DNA of 64,000 nt, taken from NCBI RefSeq assembly GCF_049803795.1, contig NZ_JBNAGJ010000010.1, positions 29,614-93,613 of the forward strand, read 5' to 3'. The DNA is from Thalassobius sp002708925. GTDB lineage: Bacteria > Pseudomonadota > Alphaproteobacteria > Rhodobacterales > Rhodobacteraceae. Shown here in pieces: positions 34,321 through 42,861 of this stretch (the first letter of the stretch is position 1; each line of letters starts with the position of its first letter). Position numbers and translations under genes: made by a program. The notes below the pieces were generated by a model, which worked only from the letters and a program-made list of their open reading frames with translations, searched no databases and was not told where the DNA came from.

Positions 34321-35196
34321 CTAGCGGCGGTTAATCAGCACGATCCCCAGCGCCACCAGCGCCATTGCGCCCAGAATGTTCAGGCCCAGCGGCTCGGACA
34401 GGATCAACCAGCCCAAAATCACGCTGAGCACCGGGGTCAGAAAGGCAAAACTGGCCACCCCCGCCGCCGGGTAGATGCCCAGCAAAAACACCCAGAACAG
34501 GAACCCGAAACTGGCCACGGCAACGATCTGATACGCCAGCCCGACCAGATGCCACAGCCCCGGATCCCGGAGCAGCGGCCCGAACAGAGGCGACAGTGCC
34601 AGCAAAATCACCGCCGAGACCGCCAGTTGCCAGAACAGCTGCATCTCGGGCGGCTCAGAGGCCAGTTTCGTCAACCGCAGCGTCAGCGCAATCCCCGCCC
34701 AGCCAAAGGCCCCGGCCAGCGCGGCCAGATCGCCGATCAGGCTGGCCGCGCCGCCGCGTTGCCCCATCAGAACCAGCCCAACGCCCCCCATCGCCAGAGC
34801 CAACCCCAGGGTTTTAAGCGGGGTCAGACGCTCGTTCGGCAGCAGGAAATGCGCCGCAACCGACAGCACTACCGGCATCGAATAAAACAACAAAGAGGCG
34901 TGGGAAACCCGCGTATGATCCAGCGCCCAGAACAGGGCCACGAACTCGAACGCAAAAAGCGCGCCCAGCAGCAGCCCCGGCCCCAGCGTCCCCGGCCGCA
35001 TCCGCACAGGTATGGCCCGCAGACGCATCCAGATCAGCAGCACCACCAGCGCACCGACCGAGCGCACCCCCGCCATGAACACCGGCTGGAATCCGTCATT
35101 GCCCAGCTTTACCACCACCTGATTAAAGGCCAGCAGCACGCCGAATCCAATCAGCGAGACAGCCCCGAAACTGTCAATCTTGTCTTTGCGCTCCAT
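34321..35196 (-). CDS. EamA/DMT family transporter
   Basis: 291 residues with ten hydrophobic segments in two EamA repeats, starting at about SLIGFGVLLAFNQVVVKLG and at GDLAALAGAFGWAGIALTL. The family exports metabolites, often amino acids or their derivatives; the substrate is unknown. It is convergent with selO (4 bp between ends) and upstream of the YjdF-like gene on the minus strand, with no obvious operon. Confidence 0.88.
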   Translation of the reverse strand: MERKDKIDSFGAVSLIGFGVLLAFNQVVVKLGNDGFQPVFMAGVRSVGALVVLLIWMRLRAIPVRMRPGTLGPGLLLGALFAFEFVALFWALDHTRVSHASLLFYSMPVVLSVAAHFLLPNERLTPLKTLGLALAMGGVGLVLMGQRGGAASLIGDLAALAGAFGWAGIALTLRLTKLASEPPEMQLFWQLAVSAVILLALSPLFGPLLRDPGLWHLVGLAYQIVAVASFGFLFWVFLLGIYPAAGVASFAFLTPVLSVILGWLILSEPLGLNILGAMALVALGIVLINRR

Positions 35197-35237
35197 CCGC
35201 GCAGATGAGGCCGGAACGCGCGCGCCGTCAATCCGAT

Positions 35238-35873
35238 TTATTTGCGAAAACGCTGGAACAGCCTGGGATTTCTGCGGACGAATTCATCAATCATGCCCAT
35301 CGGGCCCCGGTCTGCCTGCCACTTGAGGTACAAAAACCCCGAGGCCGCCCCCACCAGCGCCCCCAGCGTATCGACGATCAGGTCTCCCATTGTGTCCAGC
35401 AGGCCCGATTTTTGCATATTCAGACCGAAACTCTGATCCATGGCGAATTCGAAAATCTCCCATAGGGCGCCGACGGCCAGCGCGAAACAGAAGGCGAAAA
35501 AAGCCATGGCCGAGGGCGGCGCGGCAAATCTGTCCCCCTGGAACATGATGAAAACCAACACGAATCCGATCAGGCCGAAACCCACCGCGCTGCCGCCATG
35601 CATGGCGATGTCCCACCACCAGAATCGGGTGTAGAAATCGAACACCTCGCCCAGGAACAGCGTGCCTGCGATAAACAGCACGATCGCGGCCATGAAACTA
35701 GGAGGAACACGAACCTCGGCCCAGCGGGCCAGCCATAGCGGCGCCATCGACAAGGCCATCGTCAGAAAGGCGACAAAGGCCAGGCTCCAGCGTGTGCTGA
35801 GCAGCGCCCCTGCCGCCAGAAGCAGCAGCAACACCCAGATGATCCGCACCAGCCATGTTTGTTCGCGCAACAT
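35238..35873 (-). CDS. DUF2238/YjdF-like inner-membrane protein
   Basis: 211 residues with about six membrane helices. The recognisable core is FLGEVFDFYTRFWWWDIAMHGGSAVG and ALWEIFEFAMDQSFGLNMQ, then GLLDTMGDLIVDTLGALVG, typical of DUF2238. The conserved acidic residues and His inside the membrane suggest transport or enzyme activity, but none is known. ATG 35873 (MLREQTWLVRIIW) is preferred to the longer frame starting at 35939, whose extra part overlaps the start of the divergent gene. Confidence 0.8.
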   Translation of the reverse strand: MLREQTWLVRIIWVLLLLLAAGALLSTRWSLAFVAFLTMALSMAPLWLARWAEVRVPPSFMAAIVLFIAGTLFLGEVFDFYTRFWWWDIAMHGGSAVGFGLIGFVLVFIMFQGDRFAAPPSAMAFFAFCFALAVGALWEIFEFAMDQSFGLNMQKSGLLDTMGDLIVDTLGALVGAASGFLYLKWQADRGPMGMIDEFVRRNPRLFQRFRK

Positions 35874-35911
35874 CGCGTGACATCCCTTTTGCGCCGTGGT
35901 GATATCCCCAG

Positions 35912-36610
35912 ATGACCGCATCTTCGCTAAGAATTGCAAGCTACAACCTACAAAAATGCGTCGGAATGGACTTGCGCAGACGCCCGGATCGGACGTTGCG
36001 GGTGATCAATGCGATCGGCGCGCAGGTGATCGCCCTGCAAGAGGCCGACAAGCGCCTGCCCCCGCGCCCGGCCGCCCTGCCCCACGCAATGATCGAGGAT
36101 GACGGCTGGCAGATCCTGCCTTTCGGTCAGCCCGGAGGCTCTCTGGGTTGGCACGGCAATGCGATGCTGGTGCGGCCAGGGGTGCGGCTGCTGCACACAG
36201 CGCATCTGGATCTGCCGGGGCTGGAGCCGCGCGGCGCGATCCGGGCCGATCTGCACACGCCTCTGGGGCCGCTGCGGGTGGTCGGCGCGCATCTGGGACT
36301 GGTGCGGCGCTGGCGGCTGATGCAGATCAGCGCGATTGCCCGTCATCTGGCGGCGCTGCGGCCAATGCCCACCGTGCTGGCCGCCGATCTGAACGAATGG
36401 GGCTCGGTCGCGGCGCTGGATCATGCCGCGCGCGGCCTGCGTTTTGTGCCCACCCCCAGAAGCTTTCCCGCATTGCAGCCTTTGGGGCGGCTGGACCGTT
36501 TCGCGCTCTCGCCCGAGCTGCGCGCCCTCGCCACCGGCGTTCAGCTGGCGCAACCGGCCCGCGTGGCCAGCGATCATCTGCCGGTCTGGGTGGATCTGGC
36601 CCTTGCGTGA
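35912..36610 (+). CDS. Endonuclease/exonuclease/phosphatase family protein
   Basis: 232 residues with the EEP fold motifs in order: RIASYNLQKCVG, the metal Glu in VIALQEAD, GAHLGL (His), LAADLNEWG and the final SDHLPVWVDL. Members hydrolyse phosphodiesters in nucleic acids, lipids or small molecules; the target is unknown. No signal peptide is seen. It is followed after 58 bp by the antiporter gene. Confidence 0.88.
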   Translation: MTASSLRIASYNLQKCVGMDLRRRPDRTLRVINAIGAQVIALQEADKRLPPRPAALPHAMIEDDGWQILPFGQPGGSLGWHGNAMLVRPGVRLLHTAHLDLPGLEPRGAIRADLHTPLGPLRVVGAHLGLVRRWRLMQISAIARHLAALRPMPTVLAADLNEWGSVAALDHAARGLRFVPTPRSFPALQPLGRLDRFALSPELRALATGVQLAQPARVASDHLPVWVDLALA

Positions 36611-36668
36611 CGGCTTCTCGGGCGGGGCAATCCATGCTAGCGCTGGGGGAACAGTTACAGGATTTCCC

Positions 36669-37928
36669 ATGAATTTGCTTCAGATTACCTCGCTTTTGAT
36701 CGTCCTGGCCGGAGCCTTCGGCGCGATCAATTACCTTTTCTTGAAATTGCCCTCGGCGATCGGGATTTTGGTGGTCTCGCTTCTGGCCTCATTGGCGGTG
36801 CTGGGGCTGGATTTGCTTTGGCCCGGTCTGCACATGGCCGATACGGCGCGCAGCCTGGTGCTGGGGATCGACTTCTCTGATGCGCTGCTGGAGGGGATGC
36901 TGGGCCTGCTATTGTTCGCTGGCGCGCTGCATGTGAAACTGGCCGATCTGCGCGCCCAGTGGAAGGTGGTGGTGCTGATGGCCACGCTGGGCGTGGGGCT
37001 GTCCACCGCCATTGTCGGCGTCGGGTTCAGCTGGATCACCGGGATGCCGCTGATGGTGGCGCTGGTGTTCGGCTCGTTGATCTCGCCCACCGATCCGGTG
37101 GCGGTGATGGGCGTGCTGCGCCAGGCCAGTCTGCGCAAATCGCTGGAGACAAAGATCGCGGGCGAATCGCTGTTCAACGACGGGGTGGGCTATGTCGTTT
37201 ATCTGGTGCTGGTGGCGATGGTGTTCCCGGCCGTCGGCGCGCATGGCGATAACCACGGCAATGAGGTGGAATTCGCCGCGGTTCTGTTCATCCAAGAGGC
37301 CTTTGGCGGGGCGCTGCTAGGCATTGTTCTGGGCTGGCTGGTGTTCCGCGTGATGCGGCTGATTGACGACTACTCGCTTGAGGTGCTGCTGACCCTGGGC
37401 CTGGCCTTCGGCGGCTATGAGCTGGCGGTGTGGCTGCATGTTTCGGCGCCGATCATGGCGGTCTGCGCGGGGCTGCTGATCGGCGACATCGGCGCCAAGC
37501 ACGGCATGTCCGAACAGACCCGCAACTATGTCGATGCCTTCTGGAAACTGGTGGATGAGATCCTGAACGCGGTGCTGTTCCTGCTGATCGGATTCGAGGT
37601 CTTCGCCGTTGCCTTTGATGCCTCGTATCTGACGGCGGGCGTGCTGGCGATCGCGCTGGCGCTGGTGGCGCGGCTGGCGGCTGTGGCGGTGCCGGTCTAT
37701 CTGCTGGGCGGGCCGCGCCAGTTTGGCCCCGGCGTGGTGCCGATCATGACCTGGGGCGGGCTGAAGGGCGGCATCTCTGTCGCGCTGGCCCTGTCCCTGC
37801 CCGAGAACGAATGGAAACCGCTGATCCTGACGGCCACCTATATCGTGGTGGTGTTCTCGATCATCGTGCAGGGGCTAAGCGTGGGCAGGCTGGCCGCCAA
37901 GGTCGGGCGCGAGCCGGGGCTGGTCTGA
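36669..37928 (+). CDS. Cation:proton antiporter (CPA1/NhaP type)
   Basis: 419 residues with about 12 membrane helices. Key motifs are SLISPTDPVAVMGVL, AGESLFNDGVGYVVYLVLV (the transport aspartate) and GGLKGGISVALALSLP. It exchanges Na+ or K+ for H+ across the inner membrane. The start at 36669 (MNLLQITSLLIVLAGAFG) is used; the open frame before it is a shadow of the EEP gene. Its stop overlaps the next gene by one base. Confidence 0.9.
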   Translation: MNLLQITSLLIVLAGAFGAINYLFLKLPSAIGILVVSLLASLAVLGLDLLWPGLHMADTARSLVLGIDFSDALLEGMLGLLLFAGALHVKLADLRAQWKVVVLMATLGVGLSTAIVGVGFSWITGMPLMVALVFGSLISPTDPVAVMGVLRQASLRKSLETKIAGESLFNDGVGYVVYLVLVAMVFPAVGAHGDNHGNEVEFAAVLFIQEAFGGALLGIVLGWLVFRVMRLIDDYSLEVLLTLGLAFGGYELAVWLHVSAPIMAVCAGLLIGDIGAKHGMSEQTRNYVDAFWKLVDEILNAVLFLLIGFEVFAVAFDASYLTAGVLAIALALVARLAAVAVPVYLLGGPRQFGPGVVPIMTWGGLKGGISVALALSLPENEWKPLILTATYIVVVFSIIVQGLSVGRLAAKVGREPGLV

Positions 37929-38464
37929 TGCCGCGCTGGCTGATCCTGTTGCGCGGCGTCAATGTCGGCGGCAAGGGCAAGCTGCCAATGGCCGAGCTGC
38001 GCGCCGCCCTGCCCCAAATCGGTGCGCAGACTGTCCGCAGCTATATCCAGTCGGGCAACCTGCTGTTCGACCATACGGAAACCGACGCCGCCACGCTGGC
38101 CCACAGGGTCACAGAGCTGATCCAGACGCATTTCGGCTTTGCGCCGTCCGCGCTGGCCCTGCGGTCCGACGATCTAGACAGCCTGCTGGCCGCCCTACCC
38201 GATCCGGGGCCCATTCCACCCAATCAGGTCTATCTCTACCTAAGCGACCGTGCCCTGCCCGCCGATCTGCCGGCCACGCTGGCCCGTTTTTGCACAGCGG
38301 GCGAAACCCTGCACCTGCTGCCCCGCGCGCTGGCGGTGCTGGCGCCCAACGGGATTGGCCGCTCGAAACTGGCCGGCCCGCTTGAGCGCACCCTGCCCGC
38401 CGCCACAACGGCCCGGAACCTCAACACCCTGCGCAAGCTGCAATCCCTGGCACAGTCTTCATGA
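37928..38464 (+). CDS. DUF1697 domain protein
   Basis: 178 residues. The family signature is at the N-terminus: WLILLRGVNVGGKGKLPMAELRAAL and TVRSYIQSGNLLF; the C-terminal NGIGRSKLAGPLERTL, TARNLNTLRKLQ is also typical. The function is unknown. It starts by TGATG overlap with the antiporter and overlaps phzF by 4 bp, so antiporter, DUF1697 and PhzF form one transcription unit. Confidence 0.88.
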   Translation: MPRWLILLRGVNVGGKGKLPMAELRAALPQIGAQTVRSYIQSGNLLFDHTETDAATLAHRVTELIQTHFGFAPSALALRSDDLDSLLAALPDPGPIPPNQVYLYLSDRALPADLPATLARFCTAGETLHLLPRALAVLAPNGIGRSKLAGPLERTLPAATTARNLNTLRKLQSLAQSS

Positions 38465-39303
38465 CCCGATACCTTGTCCTTGATGTCTTTACCGATCAGC
38501 CCTTTGGCGGCAATCAACTGGCGGTGATCCCCGATGCGCGCGCCCTGCCCCAGGCCCGGCTGCAACAGATCGCGCGCGAGTTCAATTTCTCGGAAACCAC
38601 CTTTGTTTATCCGCCGCGCGATCCGGCCCATACGGCGCGGGTACGGATTTTTACTCCGACAATGGAAATCCCCTTTGCCGGGCATCCCACGATCGGCACC
38701 GCCGTGGCGCTGGCGCAGATGGGGCATGGCCCGGAGATGATGCTAGAGCTGGGCATCGGCCCGCTGCGCGCCCATGCCACCGAAGGGGCGGCGCGGTTCA
38801 CCACCTCGGCACCGCTGCAAATTCTGGCCCAGCCAGAGCCCGCCCTGGTGGCCCGCGCGCTTGGCCTGCCCGGTGCGGCGCTCAGGCCAGAGACACATGC
38901 GCCGGCGCTGGCCAGCCTGGGGCTGCCCTTTGTTCTGACCGAACTGACGGACCGAGAGGCCCTGTCGCGGATTGTCACGGATAGCGCGGCCTTCCGCGAG
39001 GGTGCGGCGCGCTACCCCGGCGCGCTGGATTTCGCGATCATGGCCTATGTGCGCGAAGGCCAGACGGTGCACGCCCGTATGTTTGCCCCGCTGGACAACA
39101 TACCCGAGGATCCGGCCACCGGCAGCGCGGCGGCGACTCTGGCCGCGCTTCTGGCGCAATTGTCCGGCCAGGCGCAAATCCTGACGCTGCACCAGGGCGA
39201 GGATATGGGCCGCCCCAGCGTCATTGGCTTGCAGACAGAAGGAACGGCCGTCACCGTTTCCGGTGCGGCCGTTCTGACAATGCAAGGAGAGCTGGTGCTC
39301 TAG
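38461..39303 (+). CDS. PhzF-family isomerase-like protein
   Basis: 280 residues with the two-lobed diaminopimelate-epimerase-like fold. The catalytic Glu is in REFNFSETTFVYPP, and the second conserved part is LDNIPEDPATGSAAATLAALLA. Phenazine PhzF isomerises a dihydroanthranilate; outside phenazine producers, as here where no other phz gene is present, the substrate is unknown. Confidence 0.88.
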   Translation: MTRYLVLDVFTDQPFGGNQLAVIPDARALPQARLQQIAREFNFSETTFVYPPRDPAHTARVRIFTPTMEIPFAGHPTIGTAVALAQMGHGPEMMLELGIGPLRAHATEGAARFTTSAPLQILAQPEPALVARALGLPGAALRPETHAPALASLGLPFVLTELTDREALSRIVTDSAAFREGAARYPGALDFAIMAYVREGQTVHARMFAPLDNIPEDPATGSAAATLAALLAQLSGQAQILTLHQGEDMGRPSVIGLQTEGTAVTVSGAAVLTMQGELVL

Positions 39304-39332
39304 CCTTTTCAGGGCGTATCTCAGGCCGTATT

Positions 39333-40628
39333 TCAGGCCGCGTTCTTGCGCGCCGAGCGTTTCTGCGATGGCCCCTTGCGGCGGCGGAAGGGTTTGCCGC
39401 CGGGTTTACCCCCCGCAGCGCCAGCCGGTTTGCCCCCCGGCCCGCCGGGTTTGCCACCGCGGCGCCGGTTACCGCCCTGTTTGCCTGCGGGCTCCATCGG
39501 TTCCCACGCCCGCCCCGAGGCCACCGGGATCGACAGTTTCATCACCTTCTGAATGTCTTTCAGCTGGCCCATTTCATCGGGAGCGCAGAAGGCGATCGCC
39601 TTGCCGTCCTTACCCGCCCGCGCGGTGCGGCCAATGCGGTGCACATAGTTTTCCGGCACGTTGGGCAGCTCATAGTTATAGACGTGCTTGACGTCCGGAA
39701 TATCCAGCCCGCGCGCCGCCACATCGGTGGCCACCAGAACCTTTGCCTCGCCCGAGCGGAACGCGGTGATCGCGCGCTGACGCTGGCCCTGGCTTTTGTT
39801 GCCATGCACGGATTCAACGGCGAACCCGGCTTTGCCCAACTGACGGGCCAGACGTTCCATCCCGTGTTTGGTGCGGCCGAAAACGACGGTGCGTTCGTCC
39901 TTGTGCGCGGCCAGCAGTTCGATCAGCAGGTTGGTCTTTTCCGCCTTGGCGATGAAGTGCACGCATTGATCAATCTTATCGGCGGCCTTGCCCGGAGGGT
40001 TCACCTGCACGCGCTGGGGGTTGCTTAGATAGGTCTCGGCGATTTCTGCCATCTGTTTGGGCATGGTGGCCGAGAACAGCATGGTCTGGCGCTGCTCGGG
40101 CAGCATCCGCGCGATCTGGCGCAGGGCGTGGATAAAGCCCAGGTCCAGCATCTGGTCGGCCTCGTCCAGTACCAGGAATTTGGTGTCCTCCAGCAGCAGC
40201 GCCTTGCGCTCCATCAGGTCAATCAGGCGGCCGGGGGTGGCCACCAGAATATCGGTGCCGCGTTGCAGACGTTTGACCTGCGCACTGATCGAGGCCCCGC
40301 CCACAACCAGCCCCACCTTCATCGGGGTGCCTTCGGTGAAATCGCGCAGGCTGTCGCTGATCTGCTTGGCCAGCTCGCGGGTGGGCGCCAGCACCAGGCC
40401 ACGCACGGTTTTGGGTTCGGGTTTGCCCTGGCCGGACAGCAGTTCGATCAGGGGCAGGCCAAAGGCGGCGGTTTTGCCGGTGCCGGTCTGGGCCAGGCCC
40501 ATCACGTCCTTGCCCTCCAGCGCCAGAGGAATGGCGCGCGACTGGATCGGGGTAGGCTCGGTCAGGCCCAGCGTCTCGATCCGCGCAGCAAGCTTGGGCG
40601 CAAGGCCCATCATTTCGAATTGGTTCAC
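39333..40628 (-). CDS. DEAD-box RNA helicase (RhlE type)
   Basis: About 431 residues. Motif I AQTGTGKTAAF, motif II LDEADQML, motif III FSATMP, and motif VI HRIGRTARAG are intact, and the Q motif precedes (GLTEPTPIQSRAIPLA). A basic tail of about 45 residues contains repeated GGKP units and RRRKG, likely for RNA binding. The start is uncertain: GTG 40628, ATG 40613 and ATG 40610 are all in frame. The 268 bp upstream to 40896 stay open in frame but look like a GC-rich leader; I see no gene there. RhlE helicases act in ribosome assembly and RNA decay, often in the cold. Confidence 0.9.
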   Translation of the reverse strand: MNQFEMMGLAPKLAARIETLGLTEPTPIQSRAIPLALEGKDVMGLAQTGTGKTAAFGLPLIELLSGQGKPEPKTVRGLVLAPTRELAKQISDSLRDFTEGTPMKVGLVVGGASISAQVKRLQRGTDILVATPGRLIDLMERKALLLEDTKFLVLDEADQMLDLGFIHALRQIARMLPEQRQTMLFSATMPKQMAEIAETYLSNPQRVQVNPPGKAADKIDQCVHFIAKAEKTNLLIELLAAHKDERTVVFGRTKHGMERLARQLGKAGFAVESVHGNKSQGQRQRAITAFRSGEAKVLVATDVAARGLDIPDVKHVYNYELPNVPENYVHRIGRTARAGKDGKAIAFCAPDEMGQLKDIQKVMKLSIPVASGRAWEPMEPAGKQGGNRRRGGKPGGPGGKPAGAAGGKPGGKPFRRRKGPSQKRSARKNAA

Positions 40629-40896
40629 AAACTTGTCTTTCTGGCCCCGCAAAATGCAAAGACCTTTGCCCACGGGCATCGGCCCGTTGGGATCGCAGGT
40701 TGCCGTTGGTCGCTGCGGGGGGCCTCGTGCCGTCCCGCCGCCATACGGCCAATCCCACGCGTGATTTTGGGAAATCGGTGTGGCGCCCCGCTGGCTTCGG
40801 GCCATTTGCCCGTCTGATGCCCTGCTCACGCGGCAGAGGACGCCTCTGGGCGCAGCACATGGGTTGCCGCAGTGCAAAAGTCAAGGGAATTCGCGA

Positions 40897-41523
40897 TCAG
40901 GGCAGCCCGATCCGCATCTCGCGCAGCGCCCGCAGGACGGCTTCGAAGGCGGGGCCCTTGAGGCGCAGCGGCTCTTCACTGCGTCTGGCCAGACCCGGCG
41001 CTGCCCCCTGCTGTACCCGGTCGCCATTGAACACATAGGACCATTGCGAGTTATCGCGCACCGACATCCACATCAGCCCCTCGGCCTGCGGATGCGCGCG
41101 ATACAGATCCTGCGCCAGACGGCGGCAACGGGCGTAGACGCCCGGCCCGATGCCAAAATGATCGGCCGTTTTCAGCCCCATGGCCCCCATGCCAAACGTA
41201 TCCAGACGGATCATCCGCAGGGGCCGTGTCAGCTCGATCTCTGAGACCGACACCCCCAGCAGATCCGACTCGCGCACGGTGGCCATCGGGTCGTCGGGGT
41301 ACAGGTCATGCAGGACGGTTTCGGCCAGGGCGGCGCGCAGGCTGTGCCCGGCATAGAGGCTGGGGATACAGCCGCGCTCTTCCAGCGGGGCAAAGCGCGT
41401 CTTCTTGCCCATGCAGGGATTGAACTGAACCGCGCCAAAACCACTGTCATGCACGCGAGTCAGCCGCGTCCCTGGGGGCAGCGGCTCTAAAATTGCATCC
41501 GCCAGCGTGCCGCGATCAGCCAA
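40897..41523 (-). CDS. RES-domain toxin (NAD+ phosphorylase type)
   Basis: 208 residues of the RES family, named for conserved Arg, Glu and Ser. The Arg is in GTRLTRVHDSG, Tyr in SLYAGHSL, the Glu in RAALAETVLHDLY and the Ser in RDNSQWSYVFNGDRV. RES toxins such as MbcT degrade NAD+ and stop growth. The start appears to be TTG 41523, overlapping the upstream gene's stop by 8 bp (no nearby ATG fits), so toxin output would depend on translation of the upstream gene. This gives a standard antitoxin-toxin order. Confidence 0.83.
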   Translation of the reverse strand: MADRGTLADAILEPLPPGTRLTRVHDSGFGAVQFNPCMGKKTRFAPLEERGCIPSLYAGHSLRAALAETVLHDLYPDDPMATVRESDLLGVSVSEIELTRPLRMIRLDTFGMGAMGLKTADHFGIGPGVYARCRRLAQDLYRAHPQAEGLMWMSVRDNSQWSYVFNGDRVQQGAAPGLARRSEEPLRLKGPAFEAVLRALREMRIGLP

Positions 41524-42220
41524 TGGCCCGCTCTTCCGCCGCCTGAGCCGCCGGTATCAGGCGTGCATCGGCCGAGGCCACCAAATCGCGCGGCACCGCC
41601 CCATCCAGCGTGAAATTGCGCTGCGCAAACCAGGCACCGATTTCCCAGGGGCTCCAGGTCTTGGGCAAGGCGCGTAGCAGCGCGGCCATCACCGGATAGG
41701 GCTGCCCGTCGTCATCAAACTGGAAGGCCGGGAAATAATCCTGCCCGCTATAGCGCACGGCAAAGACCTTCCCCTGGGTTTTCAGACGCGCCGCCCGCTG
41801 AGATTTGTTGGATCCGCGCGCGCCGCCAATACGATGCACATCCGCGCTGGTCAGGCAGGGCACGGTTTGCAGGAACCGCGCGCGAAAATCGGCCCGCGCC
41901 TCGCTGAGCAGGGCATCGGCTCGCGCCATGGGCACGAAATCCAAAGCGGCCTCGATATAGCGTTCCATCGCGGCCTCATTGCGCCGTTCCAGCAGATCCT
42001 GCCCTTTACTCAGCACGCGCGAGATGACCTCCAGCAGGCGCGGATCGGTGCCGGTATTGGCCAGCAGCATGACCTCGCCCATGATCAGCGGCACATCCGT
42101 GCGCGCGCCCCCGTCCAGATGGATCGGCTGCGCGATGGCATCGGGCGACAGGCGCAGCATTTCCAGCCCGCCATCTGCCTGATCCAGATCGGTAATCGAA
42201 ATCATATTCTCCTTGAGCAT
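41516..42220 (-). CDS. Putative antitoxin partner of the RES toxin
   Basis: 234 residues, longer than the usual 120-160 for Xre/MbcA/ParS antitoxins. The C-terminal 60 residues (YPVMAALLRALPKTWSPWEIGAWF, LDGAVPRDLVASADARLI) resemble the ParS/MbcA toxin-binding domain. A central block (CLTSADVHRIGGARGSNKSQRAARLK) could be a helix-turn-helix that represses the operon. The N-terminal 110 residues are unrecognised. The start at 42220 has AAGGAGGG upstream. Function is inferred from the RES neighbour and overlap. Confidence 0.72.
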   Translation of the reverse strand: MLKENMISITDLDQADGGLEMLRLSPDAIAQPIHLDGGARTDVPLIMGEVMLLANTGTDPRLLEVISRVLSKGQDLLERRNEAAMERYIEAALDFVPMARADALLSEARADFRARFLQTVPCLTSADVHRIGGARGSNKSQRAARLKTQGKVFAVRYSGQDYFPAFQFDDDGQPYPVMAALLRALPKTWSPWEIGAWFAQRNFTLDGAVPRDLVASADARLIPAAQAAEERAIG

Positions 42221-42249
42221 CTGACCCTCCTTGGTGCGATGCGTGATAT

Positions 42250-42277
42250 AAGATATATCCGATATTCCTTCTGTCAA
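42250..42277 (-). promoter_or_regulatory. Promoter of the RES toxin-antitoxin operon
   Basis: On the minus strand TTGACA (42272-42277) is 16 bp from TATCTT (42250-42255), 30 bp before the antitoxin start. The spacer contains the AT-rich repeats GATAT and TATATC, a likely place for antitoxin autorepression. The divergent fur/mur gene begins at 42360. Confidence 0.55.
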
Positions 42278-42359
42278 GTTAACAGCCACACCCCCGCCGG
42301 CAAAACCATCTGGAAAACCCACGCGCGCCCCGGTAAAACTACGGCAAAAAGGACGCACC

Positions 42360-42773
42360 ATGACCGACACGATCACATCCCGATGCGAGGCCATCGGCCT
42401 GCGTATGACCGGCCAGCGCCGGATCATTGCGGCTGTGCTGGAAGAATCGGCAGATCACCCGGATGTCGAGGAACTGTATAACCGGGCCTCGGCGCGGGAT
42501 GCGGGCATATCCCTGGCCACGGTTTATCGCACGGTCAAACTGTTCGAAGAATCGGGCATTCTGGAGAAACTGGAATTCGGGGACGGGCGCGCCCGCTATG
42601 AGGACGCCGAGCGCGAGCACCACGATCATCTGATCGACGTCTCGACCGGGCAGGTCATCGAATTCTGCGACCCCGAAATCGAGGCGCTTCAGGAAAAGAT
42701 CGCCGCCAAGCTGGGTTATCAGTTGAAGGGGCACAAGCTGGAACTTTACGGCGTTCCGCTGAAAAAGGACTGA
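42360..42773 (+). CDS. fur: Fur-family metalloregulator (Fur/Mur)
   Basis: 137 residues. An N-terminal winged helix (GLRMTGQRRIIAAVLEES, ISLATVYRTVKLFEESG) is followed by a dimerisation and metal-binding domain with HHDH at 87-90 and KGHKLELYG. In Rhodobacteraceae this orthologue usually acts as Mur, a manganese-responsive repressor of Mn uptake, while iron is mainly handled by Irr and IscR/RirA. It lacks the His-rich heme motif of Irr. Confidence 0.9.
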   Translation: MTDTITSRCEAIGLRMTGQRRIIAAVLEESADHPDVEELYNRASARDAGISLATVYRTVKLFEESGILEKLEFGDGRARYEDAEREHHDHLIDVSTGQVIEFCDPEIEALQEKIAAKLGYQLKGHKLELYGVPLKKD

Positions 42774-42861
42774 TGCCGTAACATTACGGGGGGCGTTCAC
42801 GGATGCTTGCCCCGCCCCGTTTGCCGCTCTAAGGCAGGAACAGAGCGACGGGACGAAAACA

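Noticed and set aside
40629..40896. Open extension of the DEAD-box helicase frame by about 83 codons
   Set aside because: The added sequence has no similarity to helicase N-termini, and the Q motif already lies close to the chosen start.
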